64,000 nucleotides of DNA from Terebella lapidaria. Its lineage: Eukaryota; Annelida; Polychaeta; Terebellida; Terebellidae. The DNA lies in contig OX424569.1 of the NCBI GenBank assembly GCA_949152475.1, positions 18,823,170 through 18,887,169 of the forward strand, given 5' to 3'. The notes under the pieces were generated by a model, which saw nothing but the letters and a program-made list of their open reading frames with translations, was not told the origin of the DNA and searched no databases. Made by a program: the position numbers and the translations under genes. Positions 10,831 through 23,904 of this stretch are shown piece by piece (position 1 is the first letter of the stretch; each line of letters starts with the position of its first letter).

Positions 10831-11583
10831 TGTAGTAATTTTAATGACAGTAACTCCCGTCCCTCCCGCGCACTACACATTCCTATCACAACATATACAT
10901 TCTACATGACTTACATACAGAACAGGTACACACTATACGATCACAAGCATAAACTTCACCGTAGTCATGGTTACATACACAGGTCAAACCACATGCACCT
11001 GCGGCCCCATTTATTCAGTACACTCGACCCAGTATATTCGGCCTTGACCTTCACATGCACTGACTTCTAAACATAGAACATGACACGCATAACACCCACA
11101 TCACGTGCACAGTTACAGACCATACAAGTCAAGACATGCACCGGGGAATTCCACTTTCCCGGTGAGATCAGCACACATCAGCACACATTCAACCAATCAC
11201 GTCACCGCATACACTTGGCAGGAAAATCTGCAGCACATGTTTGCCGGCCCCGCAATTTTCGGAGAGTTGAGAAGTAGACGTCCAAGTGAACGGACGTATA
11301 GCAAATTGGCCGTGATTGTAAAGCAAAGGCCTTACGAAAAGACTGTGGAATAGCTATATTGTGATATACGCTTGAATTATACATTGGACTATATCATATT
11401 GGAATATATTTCGACTGGGATATCACTGGACTTTAGGAGTGATTGCGGCCCCGATTGTGGTGTGAATGGACATTGGTTATTATCATCACAATAAACAGTG
11501 AAATTCTACTGCCGGCCTTCTTGAACTGCACAACGACCCAGTTTAAGTCGGCTTGATATCGGCCGTGAACGATATTCTTCACA
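10831..11583 (+). repeat. 5' LTR of the Ty3/gypsy element
   Basis: 753 bp, starts TGTAGTAATT and ends TTCTTCACA. An AATAAA polyadenylation signal is at 11490-11495. It is about 99% identical to the 3' LTR. Confidence 0.97.
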
Positions 11584-13070
11584 ATGGCGCCGTTCGACCA
11601 GGATCTGAGCTAGTCTCGGATCTCGACCCAGAACCGACCGGCAGTATGACATTGGCCCCGGGAGCATCCCGCGGTGAGCCGCTCGACCCCACGGATGATG
11701 AAGTGACAATCAATCCGAATCCGGCCTTCCGACCTTCCGGCCCTCGCTCAGTTGTCATGAGCGATACGGTCCCGCTGTCGCAGGAGCAACAACCGACCGG
11801 CCTGTTCGACTCCTTCGGCGACCATTCGACCCTGAGATCGTCTTCGCCGCCCGTCGACCTGGTGCAGGAGTTCCTCGACGAAGACCCGCTCGCACCTCTA
11901 CACACAGTAATTGACATTCTGAGTGCACACGCTAGGGCGTATTCGGCTACGTCGGCTAGAACAATCCAGAGACTATCGAACTCTGCCGACAGAAATCGTA
12001 TCGACCCAGAACATTCAATGTTAAACGTTCGGCCAGTAACCATAGATACATCGATGGTTACACACCCACCGAGTAACTCCCGGATACGACAGTGGGTTTG
12101 TCAGTCTGACAATGTTCCGGAACTGATCCCGCCGAGCGCTTATTCGGCAAACCGACCCCTGGTGGCGTCAATGACGCAGAGAAAACACGACCCCGCGCCA
12201 GAGATGTACTCGCGCATACCGACCGAGCCAACGGTGGTAGAGTACATACGACCCAGCCAGGCGAGAGTAACAACAGAGAGCATACCGGCGACGACCGCTG
12301 CCCGGATCGCGACACCTCCACGACCGCAACGACCCAGCGACACGACGACAGAATCTCGCGCCACCACACGGCAAGCGCGACCTCGACAAGCACCGTCGAC
12401 GTCAAGTCGCCAACCCTGCGACCCCGACACGCCGACCTCCGACACACGCGCTCCCGCGCCGACCATGCACCGACCGTCGCCGACTACTGGAGAACAACCA
12501 CGCTTCGATCCTCCGCAAGATCAAGTTGTGTCTGCTCCGGCAGAAAGTGTTGTGCCGATGATCGGACATTCGATCTCCCAATCAGTTGGAAACACCAATG
12601 GATATGGTGTACCGCCAGTCGGATACCCTGGCGCAACAAGCGGTGTCCCAAATGGAGTAGCTGTCGGATACCACATGTCGGCTACATGAACCCACCACCC
12701 GGATACGGTGGCGTTCCAAGCGTGATAGCTGACACCGGCTATCATGGTGCACAAACTGGATTAGTGTATCATGGTGTGGGCCCAGACGGATCGACATACC
12801 GATATCCACCACCGGCTGTAATCCCACCCTCAGTCGGGATACCATGGGTGATGCCACAATACAGCCAGTCGGCCCCTGTCACGCAAGCACAACACGACCC
12901 CAGTCATGGGCTGGCACCACCCGCCGCATCGCTCGCCGTCTCCGCGACGACAGCACCAACTGTCCCCGCTAACGCGACCCCGATCGGCCCAGATACAACG
13001 GCTCCGGCGACTTCGGCTGTCACGACTCCGACTCCGGCCACTGCAGCGACTGCACCAGTTGCGGTGAGTG
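11584..13070 (+). other. Leader and pre-gag open region of the gypsy element
   Basis: The primer-binding site is followed by about 1.5 kb that is mostly open in reading frame and codes for Pro/Thr/Ser-rich, low-complexity sequence before the recognisable gag. Such an extension is not standard in Ty3/gypsy elements. The region is dense in the CGACCC word. Its function is unknown. Confidence 0.5.
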
Positions 13071-14180
13071 TTGACATGCCCCACGCCACAGAGACTCACG
13101 TCTGAGCCCCAAACGTTGGCCACGGCTAAAACGGCTCAATGGCGTGCGACTTTCAAGGAGGGCAACCTCACTCAGTACATCCGCAGCTTTGAACAGTTTA
13201 TGGCGGCCTTCACATATACCGACCTCAATAAAACGACCACATTCCGGAGCACGCTACGCGGTCGCGCCGAAGCACTGGCTCTAAACATCCCAGTCGAGAC
13301 TCCCAGGGAGGAGTTCCGTCGCCGACTTTTGGAGGGCTGGGAACCCGCGCCCCGTAGACAGTCCAAACGGGACGATTTTCCGTTCCTCAAACGGGAACGA
13401 AAGGAGGACGCGGAGCATTACCTAGAGCGACTCCAAGCTCTTGCGGAGCAAGTGTTTGACGACGTTACGCCAGAGTCGCGACAGCGAACTGTAATCTCGC
13501 AATTCGTCAACGGCCAACCCGACCCCATTGCAGATAAACTGTGTGTTCTCACTTTCAATAGCTATAGTGAAGCACTAACGGCCGTCCTCAAGGCTGAGAG
13601 TCGCCAGCAGAGAACAACCAGAGATCGACACCGGGGCACGCGACGTGCCGACATCTCCGCGAGCGGATATGCGGAGGACGACCCCGTTAATGAAGAACTG
13701 TCCTGTGCCATTGGACAAGTCACTCAGGGGGAAGCACCAACCCTTGAGCAAATTGCGGCCTACTACGACCCCGCGGACAGTGACACCACCGGCCTACAGG
13801 GATGTGACGAACATTCAGTGCCATCTTGCTCACGCGAGTGGGTGGCTGAAGCCTTTCGGTGCGTCCTTAGTGACGAGAACGGACTATGTGAAGAAGCGGC
13901 CATCTACTCTGTCCTGCGAACCACGGCCCCGATTAAAGGTGATCGACCCCCGCAACCCGGACGGCCCATGGTATGCTTCTTTTGTAAGAAGCCCGGTCAT
14001 CGCTGGATGCGGTGTTTTCGGCTTAAGGATGTGCTAGTGCGTAACGGCATGAGACCACTAGCGTTTCGGCTCAATGGGTCCGGTACTGACAGAAGGACTG
14101 CTCAAGTATTGTCAGTACCCAAGCAAACCGGTAACCAAACCAAACCGGCTCAACCAACACCTCCGACCCAGTCGTCAAAC
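13070..14180 (+). CDS. gag: gag-like region of the gypsy element
   Basis: Recognised by a capsid-like helical section and, toward its end, one CCHC zinc knuckle (C-x2-C-x4-H-x4-C, residues CFFCKKPGHRWMRC). Boundaries are approximate. It belongs to a retroelement fossil and is described only as a part of it. Confidence 0.8.
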
Positions 14181-14439
14181 CAGTAGTGGAAGGTGCTGAG
14201 GAGCAAGGGCCTTCCGGACAACAGAACAATGTTCCCCGCTCCACACCGGCGGTTGTCACGACTACCGCACCGTTATCGACACCCGTAGCGACCCCACAAC
14301 CGGCCCAGCCCACACCTCAGTTCCTTGAAGGGGTGTGTACCAAGTGTCAAGTTCCGACCCCGAAGCCGGCTCCTTTTCATGAAGGGGTGTCCGCACCGCG
14401 ACCGCAATGACCACCACGTGGAAATCGTCGTCTGGAAGG

Positions 14440-15090
14440 GGTGTCGCCCCCAACCGCCGATGGCACCGGAACGGACAGCATGTCCGAGGTTGAGTGGATT
14501 TCCGACGATGGCGGATTTTATGCCTTTCCATATGGACCGGAACCCCAGTTGCCGCCCCTGCACACGCTTTTCAAGCCGCCGCCAGACAACCCCGCTGTAC
14601 CGCTTGTCATAGACAATTCCCGAGCGGCCCAAGAGTGCTGGAAGTTGTCGGTACGTGTTGGTGATAAGACAATGCAAGCTGTACTCGATTCCGGAGCGCA
14701 GATCTCCTTGTCCCGTCGCGACCAACTCCGACACGTTCCCGCCGACCAACGGCAGTTACGACCCACTTCGGCCACGATTCGTGACGCCAACGGACAGTCA
14801 AGCCCAATCGATGGACTGATCGACCTTCCAATTCAGGTCGGAACCAACCATTTGGTTGTAACATTTTGTGTGGCTGACATACATGACGGCATGATTCTAG
14901 GAATGAACTCCTTTCGGCAAACTCACGCTGTAGTGAACTATGGTGAGGGGACAATACAGGTTCACAAGGAAATCCTGTTCGCGCACAAGGACATTGAGGC
15001 CAATGTCGTCAGAATGGCCGTGCGCCGAGCCGTCACCGTCCCTGCACGCAGCGAAGCAATAGTGGAACTGGTCCCAACTTCCCGAGTTTG
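14440..15090 (+). CDS. Aspartic protease region of the gypsy element
   Basis: Contains the retropepsin signature L-D-S-G-A-Q-I-S-L and a later I-L-G-M-N box. It lies between gag and reverse transcriptase, the standard order. Boundaries are approximate. Confidence 0.8.
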
Positions 15091-15149
15091 AGTCCGTCAA
15101 CACCCGCGGATAGTCCAGCCACTGACGGCCTTTCCCGAGGACACTGACC

Positions 15150-16920
15150 TCATGATGGGAAGAACATTAACGACCCTGGATCGGCAATGCGTAAAAGTGT
15201 CTGTAGTCAACCCGGCAGATACTGGCATTACGCTAACTCGTTCCGACCCCGTTGCGATAGCTCGCCCTGTCGAGAGTGTCGTCGGAGCTCTACCACGACC
15301 CGGAGAGGAGCCCGACCCGTCCGCGGTAGACGCCAGTCACTACCGCGACCTACCGCCACATCTACAAGAGATGGTGGATCGCGCTGGACTAGCGCCGGAA
15401 CAGCATCGGCGTTGCGCCAACCTGGTTCACCAATACCAGGACACTTTCATGCACCCAGACGGCCAACTGGGACGGACCCAAGTCGTCCAGCACAGGATTG
15501 ACACTGGCAACTCAGCCCCGATTCGGCAACGACAGCGACGCGCCCCTCAGGCACAGCAAAGCATCATCGATGAAGAAGTTGACAAGATGCTTCGCTTGGG
15601 GTGTATTGAGCCGTCAGATTTGCCCTCGAGCGCACAGGTGGTGCTCGTGCGGAAAAAGAACGAACAAGTACGCTTCTGTGTCGACTATCGGCTCCTGAAT
15701 GACGTGACTCGCAATGATTCATATCCTTTGCCCAACATTCAGGATACTCACGACGCCCTGGCGGGCGCTACGTACTTTTCGGCCCTAGACCTAGCCTCCG
15801 GCTACTGGCAGGTCGAAGTCGACCCCAGTGACAGACCGAAGACTGCCTTCGCCACAAGGAAGGGATTGTACCAGTTTAAGGTCATGCCATTCGGCCTTAG
15901 CAACGCCCCGGCAACTTTTGAACGGCTTATGGAGACCATACTCCGCGGTTACTTGTGGACCCGGTGTATGTGCTATCTCGATGACGTCATCGCTTACGGC
16001 AGAACATTCGATCAGGCACTCGCAAACCTGGAAGCAGTCCTGGATCGGATCAGATCGGCAGGCCTGAAACTTCAGCCCAAGAAGTGCGAGTTGTTCCAAA
16101 GGGAAATCTTGTACTTGGGGTTTATAGTGAGCGGCCAAGGAATTCGAGTTGACCCCAACAAAGTTAAAGCCATCAGAGAATGGCCGACCCCGTGCGAGAT
16201 CACCGACGTCAGGGCTTTCCTTGGTTTCGCCAACTACCACAGGCGATTCATCAAGGATTACGCTGAGATCGCTGAACCTCTCGTAGCGCTCACCCGAGGT
16301 GAATGCCACTTCACTTGGAGACCGGCCCAGCGACGGGCATTCCAGCGACTCAGCGATGCCCTCATCAAGGCGCCAAAGCTCGCCCAACCGACCCGGAATC
16401 CGGACGATTATTTTATTCTCGATACGGATGCAAGCGGCTTTGCTGTGGGAGGAGCCCTCTCACAAAGGGTTAACGGGAAAGAAATCCCCATCGGGTTTGC
16501 CAGCAAAACCCTATCTCGAACCAAGCGGAACTATTGTACCACATACAGAGAACTGCTAGCAGTGGTGGAAATGGTACAACATTATCGGCATTATCTTTGG
16601 GGTAGGAAATTCCTCCTCCGGACCGACCACAGCTCACTGAGGTGGCTAAAGAATTACAGCGACGCCGACGTCATGCTCGCCAGGTGGCTCGCCAAGCTAC
16701 AACAGTATGACTTCCGGATAGAGCATCGGCCCGGTAAATTACACGGCAACGCAGACGGACTGTCAAGGTGTCACAGTTGTAAGAACCAGGACTGTCCCGG
16801 ACGACTCGTCGCGCCTCCGACCGACCCAGAAACAAGTTCCGGAAAACTTCCAGTTCGTCGGATAACCATTGTTCCGACCCAGACAAGGGCAGACCTCCTG
16901 GACAAGTTGTTCGAGTCCGT
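15150..16920 (+). CDS. pol: Reverse transcriptase and RNase H region of the gypsy element
   Basis: Shows the gypsy-type RT blocks (F-C-V-D-Y-R-L-L-N, F-S-A-L-D-L-A-S-G-Y-W, M-P-F-G-L-S-N-A-P, Y-L-D-D), then an RNase H domain (D-T-D-A-S-G, T-Y-R-E-L-L-A). The order RT, RNase H, integrase assigns it to Ty3/gypsy rather than Copia. Boundaries are approximate. Confidence 0.9.
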
Positions 16921-16929
16921 GCTTTGGAC

Positions 16930-18450
16930 GCCACACTTGATGGACAAAAGTGGCTTTCGGACTATTCGACCCAGGACATTGTCGCAGCACAGCAAGCCGA
17001 CTCCAGCGTCGGAAAAGTGCGGCAATGGATATTAGCCGGCACCAAGCCCTACTCTAGAGAAGTCGCCCGCCACGGGGAGGAGGTAAAGACACTTGTCTCC
17101 CGCTGGAACCTCCTGGCGCTACAAGACGGAGTACTGGTACGGCACGTGAAACCCGACCCCGCTGGACGAAATGTAGTGCAGACAGTGCTTCCTGCCGCTC
17201 TCAGGACACAAGTTCTGCACCAGCTTCAGGACCTAAAGATTGTCGGACATCTCGGCATTCAACGAACCATCGAGAGAGTCAGGCGACGATTCTATTGGCC
17301 GTGCCTGGCACTGGATGTTGCCCGCTGGTGTGCCCGCTGCCCGCAATGTGTAACCCGCAAGGGAAAACCGACCCCAAAGAAGTCGCCCCTGACACAGTTG
17401 CCGACAGGAGCTCCGTTCGACCGGATAGCGATGGATATTCTCGACACCCACAAAGTCACGGGAAGAGGCCATCGGTATATCCTTGTTGTGTCGGACTATT
17501 TCACGAAGTATACATACGCCTTTCCGCTGCGGCGACATACCGCCAAAAATGTTGCCGACATCCTGGTGAACAGATGGATAGTCTACCATGAAGTCCCGAA
17601 GGCGATCCATAGCGACCAGGGCACTGAATTCGAGTCGGCTTTGTTTCGGCATGTCGTGCGTCTTCTGGGCGCTAAGAAGATTCGCACGACCCCGTATCGA
17701 CCCCAGAGTGACGGCCAAGTTGAGCGTTTCAACAGGACATTGCTCAACATGCTGAGTGCATTCGTCAGCGATCGTGCAAACGACTGGGACGTGCACCTGC
17801 CATATGTGTTAATGGCCTACCGAACCTCAGTACACTCGTCCACGGGATGCACCCCGCATCTGATGGTGTACGGACGCGAGTGTAACTTGCCAGTCGACCT
17901 CATGTTCCCGACTTACGACCCCGAACATCTACCTCCGTGTGGTCCGGAGTATGTGGAGTATCTGCGGCAAGCCATCAGGACGGCCCACGGTTTCGGCCAA
18001 GATCACCTCGAGAAGGCGGCAATTCGACAGAAGATGGGTTACGATGCCCATGCAAAACCACGACCCCAGTTTCAACCAGGAGAACTGGTCCGGTATTATT
18101 ATCTGCTCCTCACGCAGAATAATAAGTTCGCTTGGCCTTGGACTGGTCCCTGGAGGATCGTTGACCGTGTGACCGAGGTAGATTACCGAATCGCCTTGGT
18201 TTCCAACCCTCGGAACACTCGTGTTGTTCATCTTGATGTGCTCAAACCATACGAAGGTGACAACCAAGCGGCCCACATCTACCCCGACCCTGTACGACCT
18301 TCGACGTCGTCAAGCAAGTCCGGCTCAGAGCAGTCGGCCGACCCCCTGGGGCTTCTCAAGGAGTTTTACTACCCCTGGGAGGTCACAGTACGAGATCGGC
18401 ATACAGATACAGACCAAACAGCCGAGTCTGACTCGCCAACGGCCCAGGAT
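16930..18450 (+). CDS. Integrase region of the gypsy element
   Basis: Contains the HHCC zinc-binding section, the catalytic core (M-D-I-L-D, H-S-D-Q-G-T-E-F, V-E-R-F-N-R) and a C-terminal GPY/F-type module. No chromodomain was recognised after it. The LINE lies just downstream. Confidence 0.9.
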
Positions 18451-18534
18451 CGCCAGTAGCGATCTCCGACTTCTTCCGGCTCAAGTCGACATCGGCAAAG
18501 GAAAAGATCGCGCAGATCAAGTTCCGACGTTCCA

Positions 18535-19922
18535 CTGTATTTAGAGCTCTCTATGTATACCAAGCAACTAGTAGTCCCTATCGATCGATTTGTTTTTATT
18601 TATTTTGATGATGATCTTTTTGTAATAAGACCTGGAAAGTACTATACTCATTATCATAGCCAAGCTTTAATTGTTTTACATTCACTAAGGTCGATTTAAG
18701 GGACCAGTACCATCAATATTGCTCTTTGACTGATTATCTGTGCTCACGATAATTTCCACATTAGCTACTAGATGAGCCCCACAGTGACTTCCGAGCTCGA
18801 CTGCTACATATGTTAGAACCTACTGATGGTTTCAATGCATGATATACGAGGTGCATGTACGGAATGCTTTGATGAGATGGCTTTAATGACCGCTGGTTTG
18901 ATTATACATGTACATGTAGATAAGTTTATTTAAGAAAAACATGTAAATACACGCTGTATACTGTAATGCCATGCAAATAATTGTAGCCAGTAATACAATC
19001 TTGTTCCGAGATACATCAGTCGGTCACGGCAGTGACAGAAGATATATGCTGAGAACTGTTGTTATGAAATTTTAGTGTACTCTGGATCTACCTTAAACCT
19101 GTCTCTCTTCTTGTCGTTTTTTCTCTCTTCCGTTATCTTCTTTATCTTCACTTTCTCTCTTCCTTCTCTTATCCTTTATTTTCCTTTCCTGCCGATTTTC
19201 TGCTTCTATCTTCTTTTAGCAACAGGTCTTCACGATCTTTTTTTTTGTGGGTACACGGTGTCCGACTGTGAATCTTAGATCGAAGACGAATTCATGAAAT
19301 GTTGAAGTAAGTACAGGTTTACTTTTTCGGATGTGATTTTATGATTTGGATGTAAAACATACCTGTATAAAGTGTGCACATTGTAACAGGGTGAAGGTTA
19401 TATCATATGGTTTTAAAATATCAAAGTGTTGCTGATCGACCGGTAGAAACTGCTGTTATTACGTGTATGTTATAACTGGTTAAAGTAGTTTCGATTTTGA
19501 GACTGGGTATCGCAATTCGAGAATCATGCAAATCCGCCTTTTTAATTACTTGTAAAGCACGGATTTAGACGGCATACCGAAAAATGAGTATTTTATGCGT
19601 GTATGTGAGTAATATACACATTGTATGCATGGGCATGTTTCCCAAATAACTTTGATCCCGGCATCAGCATCTTTTTTTCTGGTGAGTACGGCATCCAAGT
19701 TTGACGAGGGTCCAAGTGAGTTTTTATCGCCTGGTATATACCTATCGCGGTACCTGAACACACATTTCTTCTCTCGGGTCATGCTTATTGTGATTCGATT
19801 TTATGCACTGATTTCGATTGAAACATGCATAACAGAGACTACTGGTGCGAAAAGCTACAGTTTTGAAGTTAGACAACTTTACATTTCGGTTCGGGACAGG
19901 CCGTATTTTAATATACCACCCA
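18535..19922 (+). other. 5' leader of the LINE
   Basis: About 1.39 kb without a long open frame. A strongly pyrimidine-rich stretch (mostly C and T on the plus strand) spans about 19092-19215. It may hold the internal promoter, which is inferred only from its position. Confidence 0.5.
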
Positions 19923-22900
19923 ATGGATAAATTACATATTATTTCTTTGAACGTTAAAGGTCTTAGAACTCAGAAAGGAAAAAGGGATAAACTTTTCCAC
20001 TGGATGTTTAGTTGCCACAACCCAGACATTATTATGCTGCAGGAAACTCACAGCACACCAGCAGATGAACAGACATGGGCTGAAGAATGGGGTAAAGATA
20101 ACTATGTAGCTTTTTACTCCCACGGGGAAACAAACTCTAGAGGAGTTTGCATATTAATAAAGTCTACGCTAAACATCGATCTTCACCATTCCACATTGAG
20201 TAATAATGGAAGATATATTATTATGGATATAACTGTAGAAGACCGCAGGTTAACGATAGCAAACGTTTATGCCCCAAACTCTGACAACCCAGATTTCATT
20301 ATAGAACTGGCTCAAGGTCTGGATAATTACGCAAATGATGATCGCATAATAGCAGGAGATTTCAATTGCGTTCTGAACGAACAAATCGATAAGAAGGGGG
20401 GTGCCCACAGACACTCCAACACAAACATGAGTAACGCTTTAAATGCATATATTCTAGAAAGCGATCTTGTTGATATTTGGAGACAACAACACCAGGATAC
20501 CCAGCGCTTTACATATAGATGTAAATACAAAACACACCAGATCTTCTCTCGTCTAGATTACTTCCTAATCTCGTTTGGACTCAGCAGTCTAGTGCAAACC
20601 TCAGATATAAAACCATCGATCTTAACTGATCATTCTCTCATATCACTCAAAGTTAACATTTCAGACACTTCTAGGGGGCCGGGTCACTGGAAACTAAACT
20701 GTTCACTACTGCAAGATCAAAATTATGTGACTTGTATAAAAGGTATAATATTGGAAGCAATTGACGAGGCGCGCAATCTAGATCCAGAAAAACGATGGGA
20801 ATTTGTAAAAGTTAAAATAAGAGGTGAAACTATTAGATACAGCTGTATAAAAGCGAAACATACACGTAACCTGTTGCAAGTATGGGACAGAAAGTTGAAT
20901 ATCCTTGAAAATAAATTTATCAGGGACCCAAGTGATAACGTGAAGGCGGATATAGAGAACGCTAAATCTGAGATAAATAATATTATTACCGAAAAAATAA
21001 AGGGGAATATAATGAGATCTAAGATTGGCTGGTTTGAGGAGGGCGAAAAACCCACTAACTTCTTTTTGGGACTAGAAAAACGGAACTACAATAAAAAGAC
21101 AATAAAAAGTTTACAAGCGCATGGTCATTACATTTCACAGAAAGACGAAGTACTCGAATATGTTGTTGAATTTTACAAAAAATTGTATACTAAGCCAAGA
21201 GATATTCCAGATTTGGATGAATTCGAAAGATATTTTCATGACATCACAGTACCGAGGCTGACAAACGAAGAAATGGGCTCATGTGAAGGGTTGTTGACAG
21301 AAAAAGAGTTATTAGAGTCGTTGAAATCGTGTAAAAATAACAAAACTCCCGGCTCCGACGGACTACCAGCAGAATTTTATAAAGCATTCTGGCCTAGCAT
21401 AAAAGAAGTTCTTGTAGAAGCCCTAAACTTCAGTTACGATGAAGGTAGATTGGCCCATACACAACGAGAAGGAATCATAACGCTCCTACCCAAAAAAGAT
21501 AAGAATATACATCATATCAAAAATTGGAGACCCATTACCTTACTCAATCAGGACTACAAATTAGCAGCCAAATCAATAGCTAAACGTTTATGTAAATATC
21601 TGAATAATATAATTAATGAAGATCAGACCGGTTTCATTAAAGGAAGATATATTGGGGAAAATATATATAGGGTACAAAACATTATGAACTTAGCAGACTA
21701 TGAAGATATAGAGGCACTACTGGTAGGGATTGATTTCGAAAAGGCGTTTGATTGTTTAAGTTGGGAATTCGTTCAAAGGGCTCTGAAAGCATTCAATTTT
21801 GGACCACAAATTCAGAAGTGGGTAAGTGTATTTAACACATCGGTTTACAGCAGGGTAACAAATAACGGGTGGATGTCCCACCCATTTAACTTAGAGCGAG
21901 GGGCGAGACAAGGGTGTCCGTTATCGCCTTATCTTTTTATTATAGCAGCTGAGATTATGGCTATCCACTTTCGTCAAGATAATAATATTGAGGGAATTAC
22001 ATGCAGTTACAAAGAATTTAAAATCTCCCAATACGCCGATGACACAGTTTTAACTATAAAATATTCTGAACAAAATCTGAAAAATGCGTTACGAGTGTTC
22101 AAGACATATGAAAAATTTTCCGGATTACGCGTCAATATTGATAAAACCGAAATAATGCCGATTGGCGCCATTAAATATGAGTATGATATATTAAGTCCAG
22201 ATTTGGGGATTAGATGGTCACATGGCCCACTTAAAATGCTAGGGATTGAAATCTCACACGACTTTGAATTATTCATGGAATCTAATTACGAAAAGGCTCT
22301 TTCCAAATTAAATAATTATGCTAAATTATGGAAAGGCAGGAAATTGTCGCTCTTCGGAAAAGTGACTATAATAAATACATTCCTAATTTCACAAATAGTA
22401 TATCTTATGTCAGTATTACCAACTCCATCTCAGAAAATTATGAAACAGATTGAAACTATAATCTTCAGCTTTCTTTGGGATAATAAACCAGACAAAATTA
22501 AACGGGAAACTATGAAATATATGAAAACCGACGGGGGGCTGTCAGTACCCGATATACAACTAAAAAATCAGTCCTTGAAAATAGCTTGGGTCAAACGAAT
22601 CATTAGTGATCATATGAAAAGCTGGTCGGTACTAACGTACGTTAATATGCCAATCAAAGGTATAAAATTTTGGGAATCAAATTTGAATAAGACAGACACT
22701 ATTTTAATTGCAGACAGATGTATAGACTCCCTGACTAAAGATATCATTAGTAGTTGGTTCAACTACAACTTTGAGGAAGCATATAATATACCATGCTTTA
22801 ATACACAATACATTTTCGGAAACTCCAACATCAAGATAAAAAATGCACCTATTTACTTGAACTCTGTGACTGAGAGAAAACTGGTTGTTTCAGACTTTCT

Positions 22901-23690
22901 TGAGCCAACTGGCAGAGGAAAGCTTTATGTAGATTTCGTACAAAATCTTAATATTAAACTTGATTATATTTCTTACTATGGCATAGTCTCAGCGATCACT
23001 GACACAAGAAAAAAACTAGCTAACGAAAATGATACTATTCAACTAAAAAAAGATACGCTATATATTTCCGAAATTTCAAAATGCAAGAAAATATGTAAAA
23101 AGGTTTATGACAGTTTGATTAAAAGAAAAACCAATATTTCGAGCATTACGGGCCTTCAAAAATGGGTAGATTATTTCAAAGGACAACTAACAGAGGAACA
23201 CTGGTTACGGGGTATGGAAAATATGTATGAAACGACAAGTTACACTGCGTTACTGAATTTTCAATTTAAACTATTACATTATGTACTAGTCACAAACGAA
23301 AAACTATTTCTATGGAATCTATCCGATAGCGATTTATGCATATGGTGTGCAGAAGAAATAGAAACTTTACCACACATATTCCTGGAGTGTGAAGTTACAA
23401 AACGATTCTGGTCAGAAATCATATCTTGGATTTGCTCGAAAATAGAAAATAAGTTTGAAATATCTAATGTACAGATAATATGTGGATGTATCGGTAACCG
23501 GAACGACCCTTTAGATGACATCGTACTGATGGTCAAAAAATTTATATATGCGGAAAAATGTAAAGGGAACTTTTTGACTTTTCAGCGTTTTCGTAACTAT
23601 TTCAGAGAGATGATTGGAATCCAAAAACAAATAGCAAAGAATAATTCAAAGTTGGACATTTTCAATGAAAAGTGGAAAAATTTTGCATGA
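19923..23690 (+). CDS. LINE endonuclease/reverse transcriptase (1255 aa)
   Basis: The ATG at 19923 (CACCCAATGG) was chosen because the endonuclease motif H-I-I-S-L-N-V begins at residue 5; a longer upstream reading adds 26 unrelated residues. The N-terminal APE-type endonuclease shows N10, Q-E-T-H (E41), N-V-Y-A-P-N, A-G-D-F-N and T-D-H-S. The RT shows T-P-G-S-D-G (near 474), W-R-P-I-T-L-L-N, G-F-I-K-G-R-Y-I-G-E-N-I, D-F-E-K-A-F-D, R-Q-G-C-P-L-S-P and Y-A-D-D (near 702). The C-terminus has C-I-W-C...H-I-F-L-E-C (near 1138), the CCHC-like box of L1/Tx1 proteins. The frame is uninterrupted, so the copy may encode a functional protein. Confidence 0.93.
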   Translation: MDKLHIISLNVKGLRTQKGKRDKLFHWMFSCHNPDIIMLQETHSTPADEQTWAEEWGKDNYVAFYSHGETNSRGVCILIKSTLNIDLHHSTLSNNGRYIIMDITVEDRRLTIANVYAPNSDNPDFIIELAQGLDNYANDDRIIAGDFNCVLNEQIDKKGGAHRHSNTNMSNALNAYILESDLVDIWRQQHQDTQRFTYRCKYKTHQIFSRLDYFLISFGLSSLVQTSDIKPSILTDHSLISLKVNISDTSRGPGHWKLNCSLLQDQNYVTCIKGIILEAIDEARNLDPEKRWEFVKVKIRGETIRYSCIKAKHTRNLLQVWDRKLNILENKFIRDPSDNVKADIENAKSEINNIITEKIKGNIMRSKIGWFEEGEKPTNFFLGLEKRNYNKKTIKSLQAHGHYISQKDEVLEYVVEFYKKLYTKPRDIPDLDEFERYFHDITVPRLTNEEMGSCEGLLTEKELLESLKSCKNNKTPGSDGLPAEFYKAFWPSIKEVLVEALNFSYDEGRLAHTQREGIITLLPKKDKNIHHIKNWRPITLLNQDYKLAAKSIAKRLCKYLNNIINEDQTGFIKGRYIGENIYRVQNIMNLADYEDIEALLVGIDFEKAFDCLSWEFVQRALKAFNFGPQIQKWVSVFNTSVYSRVTNNGWMSHPFNLERGARQGCPLSPYLFIIAAEIMAIHFRQDNNIEGITCSYKEFKISQYADDTVLTIKYSEQNLKNALRVFKTYEKFSGLRVNIDKTEIMPIGAIKYEYDILSPDLGIRWSHGPLKMLGIEISHDFELFMESNYEKALSKLNNYAKLWKGRKLSLFGKVTIINTFLISQIVYLMSVLPTPSQKIMKQIETIIFSFLWDNKPDKIKRETMKYMKTDGGLSVPDIQLKNQSLKIAWVKRIISDHMKSWSVLTYVNMPIKGIKFWESNLNKTDTILIADRCIDSLTKDIISSWFNYNFEEAYNIPCFNTQYIFGNSNIKIKNAPIYLNSVTERKLVVSDFLEPTGRGKLYVDFVQNLNIKLDYISYYGIVSAITDTRKKLANENDTIQLKKDTLYISEISKCKKICKKVYDSLIKRKTNISSITGLQKWVDYFKGQLTEEHWLRGMENMYETTSYTALLNFQFKLLHYVLVTNEKLFLWNLSDSDLCIWCAEEIETLPHIFLECEVTKRFWSEIISWICSKIENKFEISNVQIICGCIGNRNDPLDDIVLMVKKFIYAEKCKGNFLTFQRFRNYFREMIGIQKQIAKNNSKLDIFNEKWKNFA

Positions 23691-23853
23691 TTCTCATAGT
23701 CGGGCCTTTAACGTACATTTAAGATCCATTTATCCAATTAATTTCATTGATTCATTACAAGCCTGTCCGAACATTTTTCTTATGCAATGTTTACTTTTCT
23801 TGTAGCTCACCACAATCTGTCATTGTACTCACTATGTATGTATGTTGACTACG

Positions 23854-23859
23854 AATAAA
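23854..23859 (+). promoter_or_regulatory. LINE polyadenylation signal AATAAA
   Basis: Canonical hexamer 12 bp before the start of the poly(A) tail at 23871. Confidence 0.85.
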
Positions 23860-23865
23860 GTGCAT

Positions 23866-23870
<5 letters not shown>

Positions 23871-23904
<34 letters not shown>

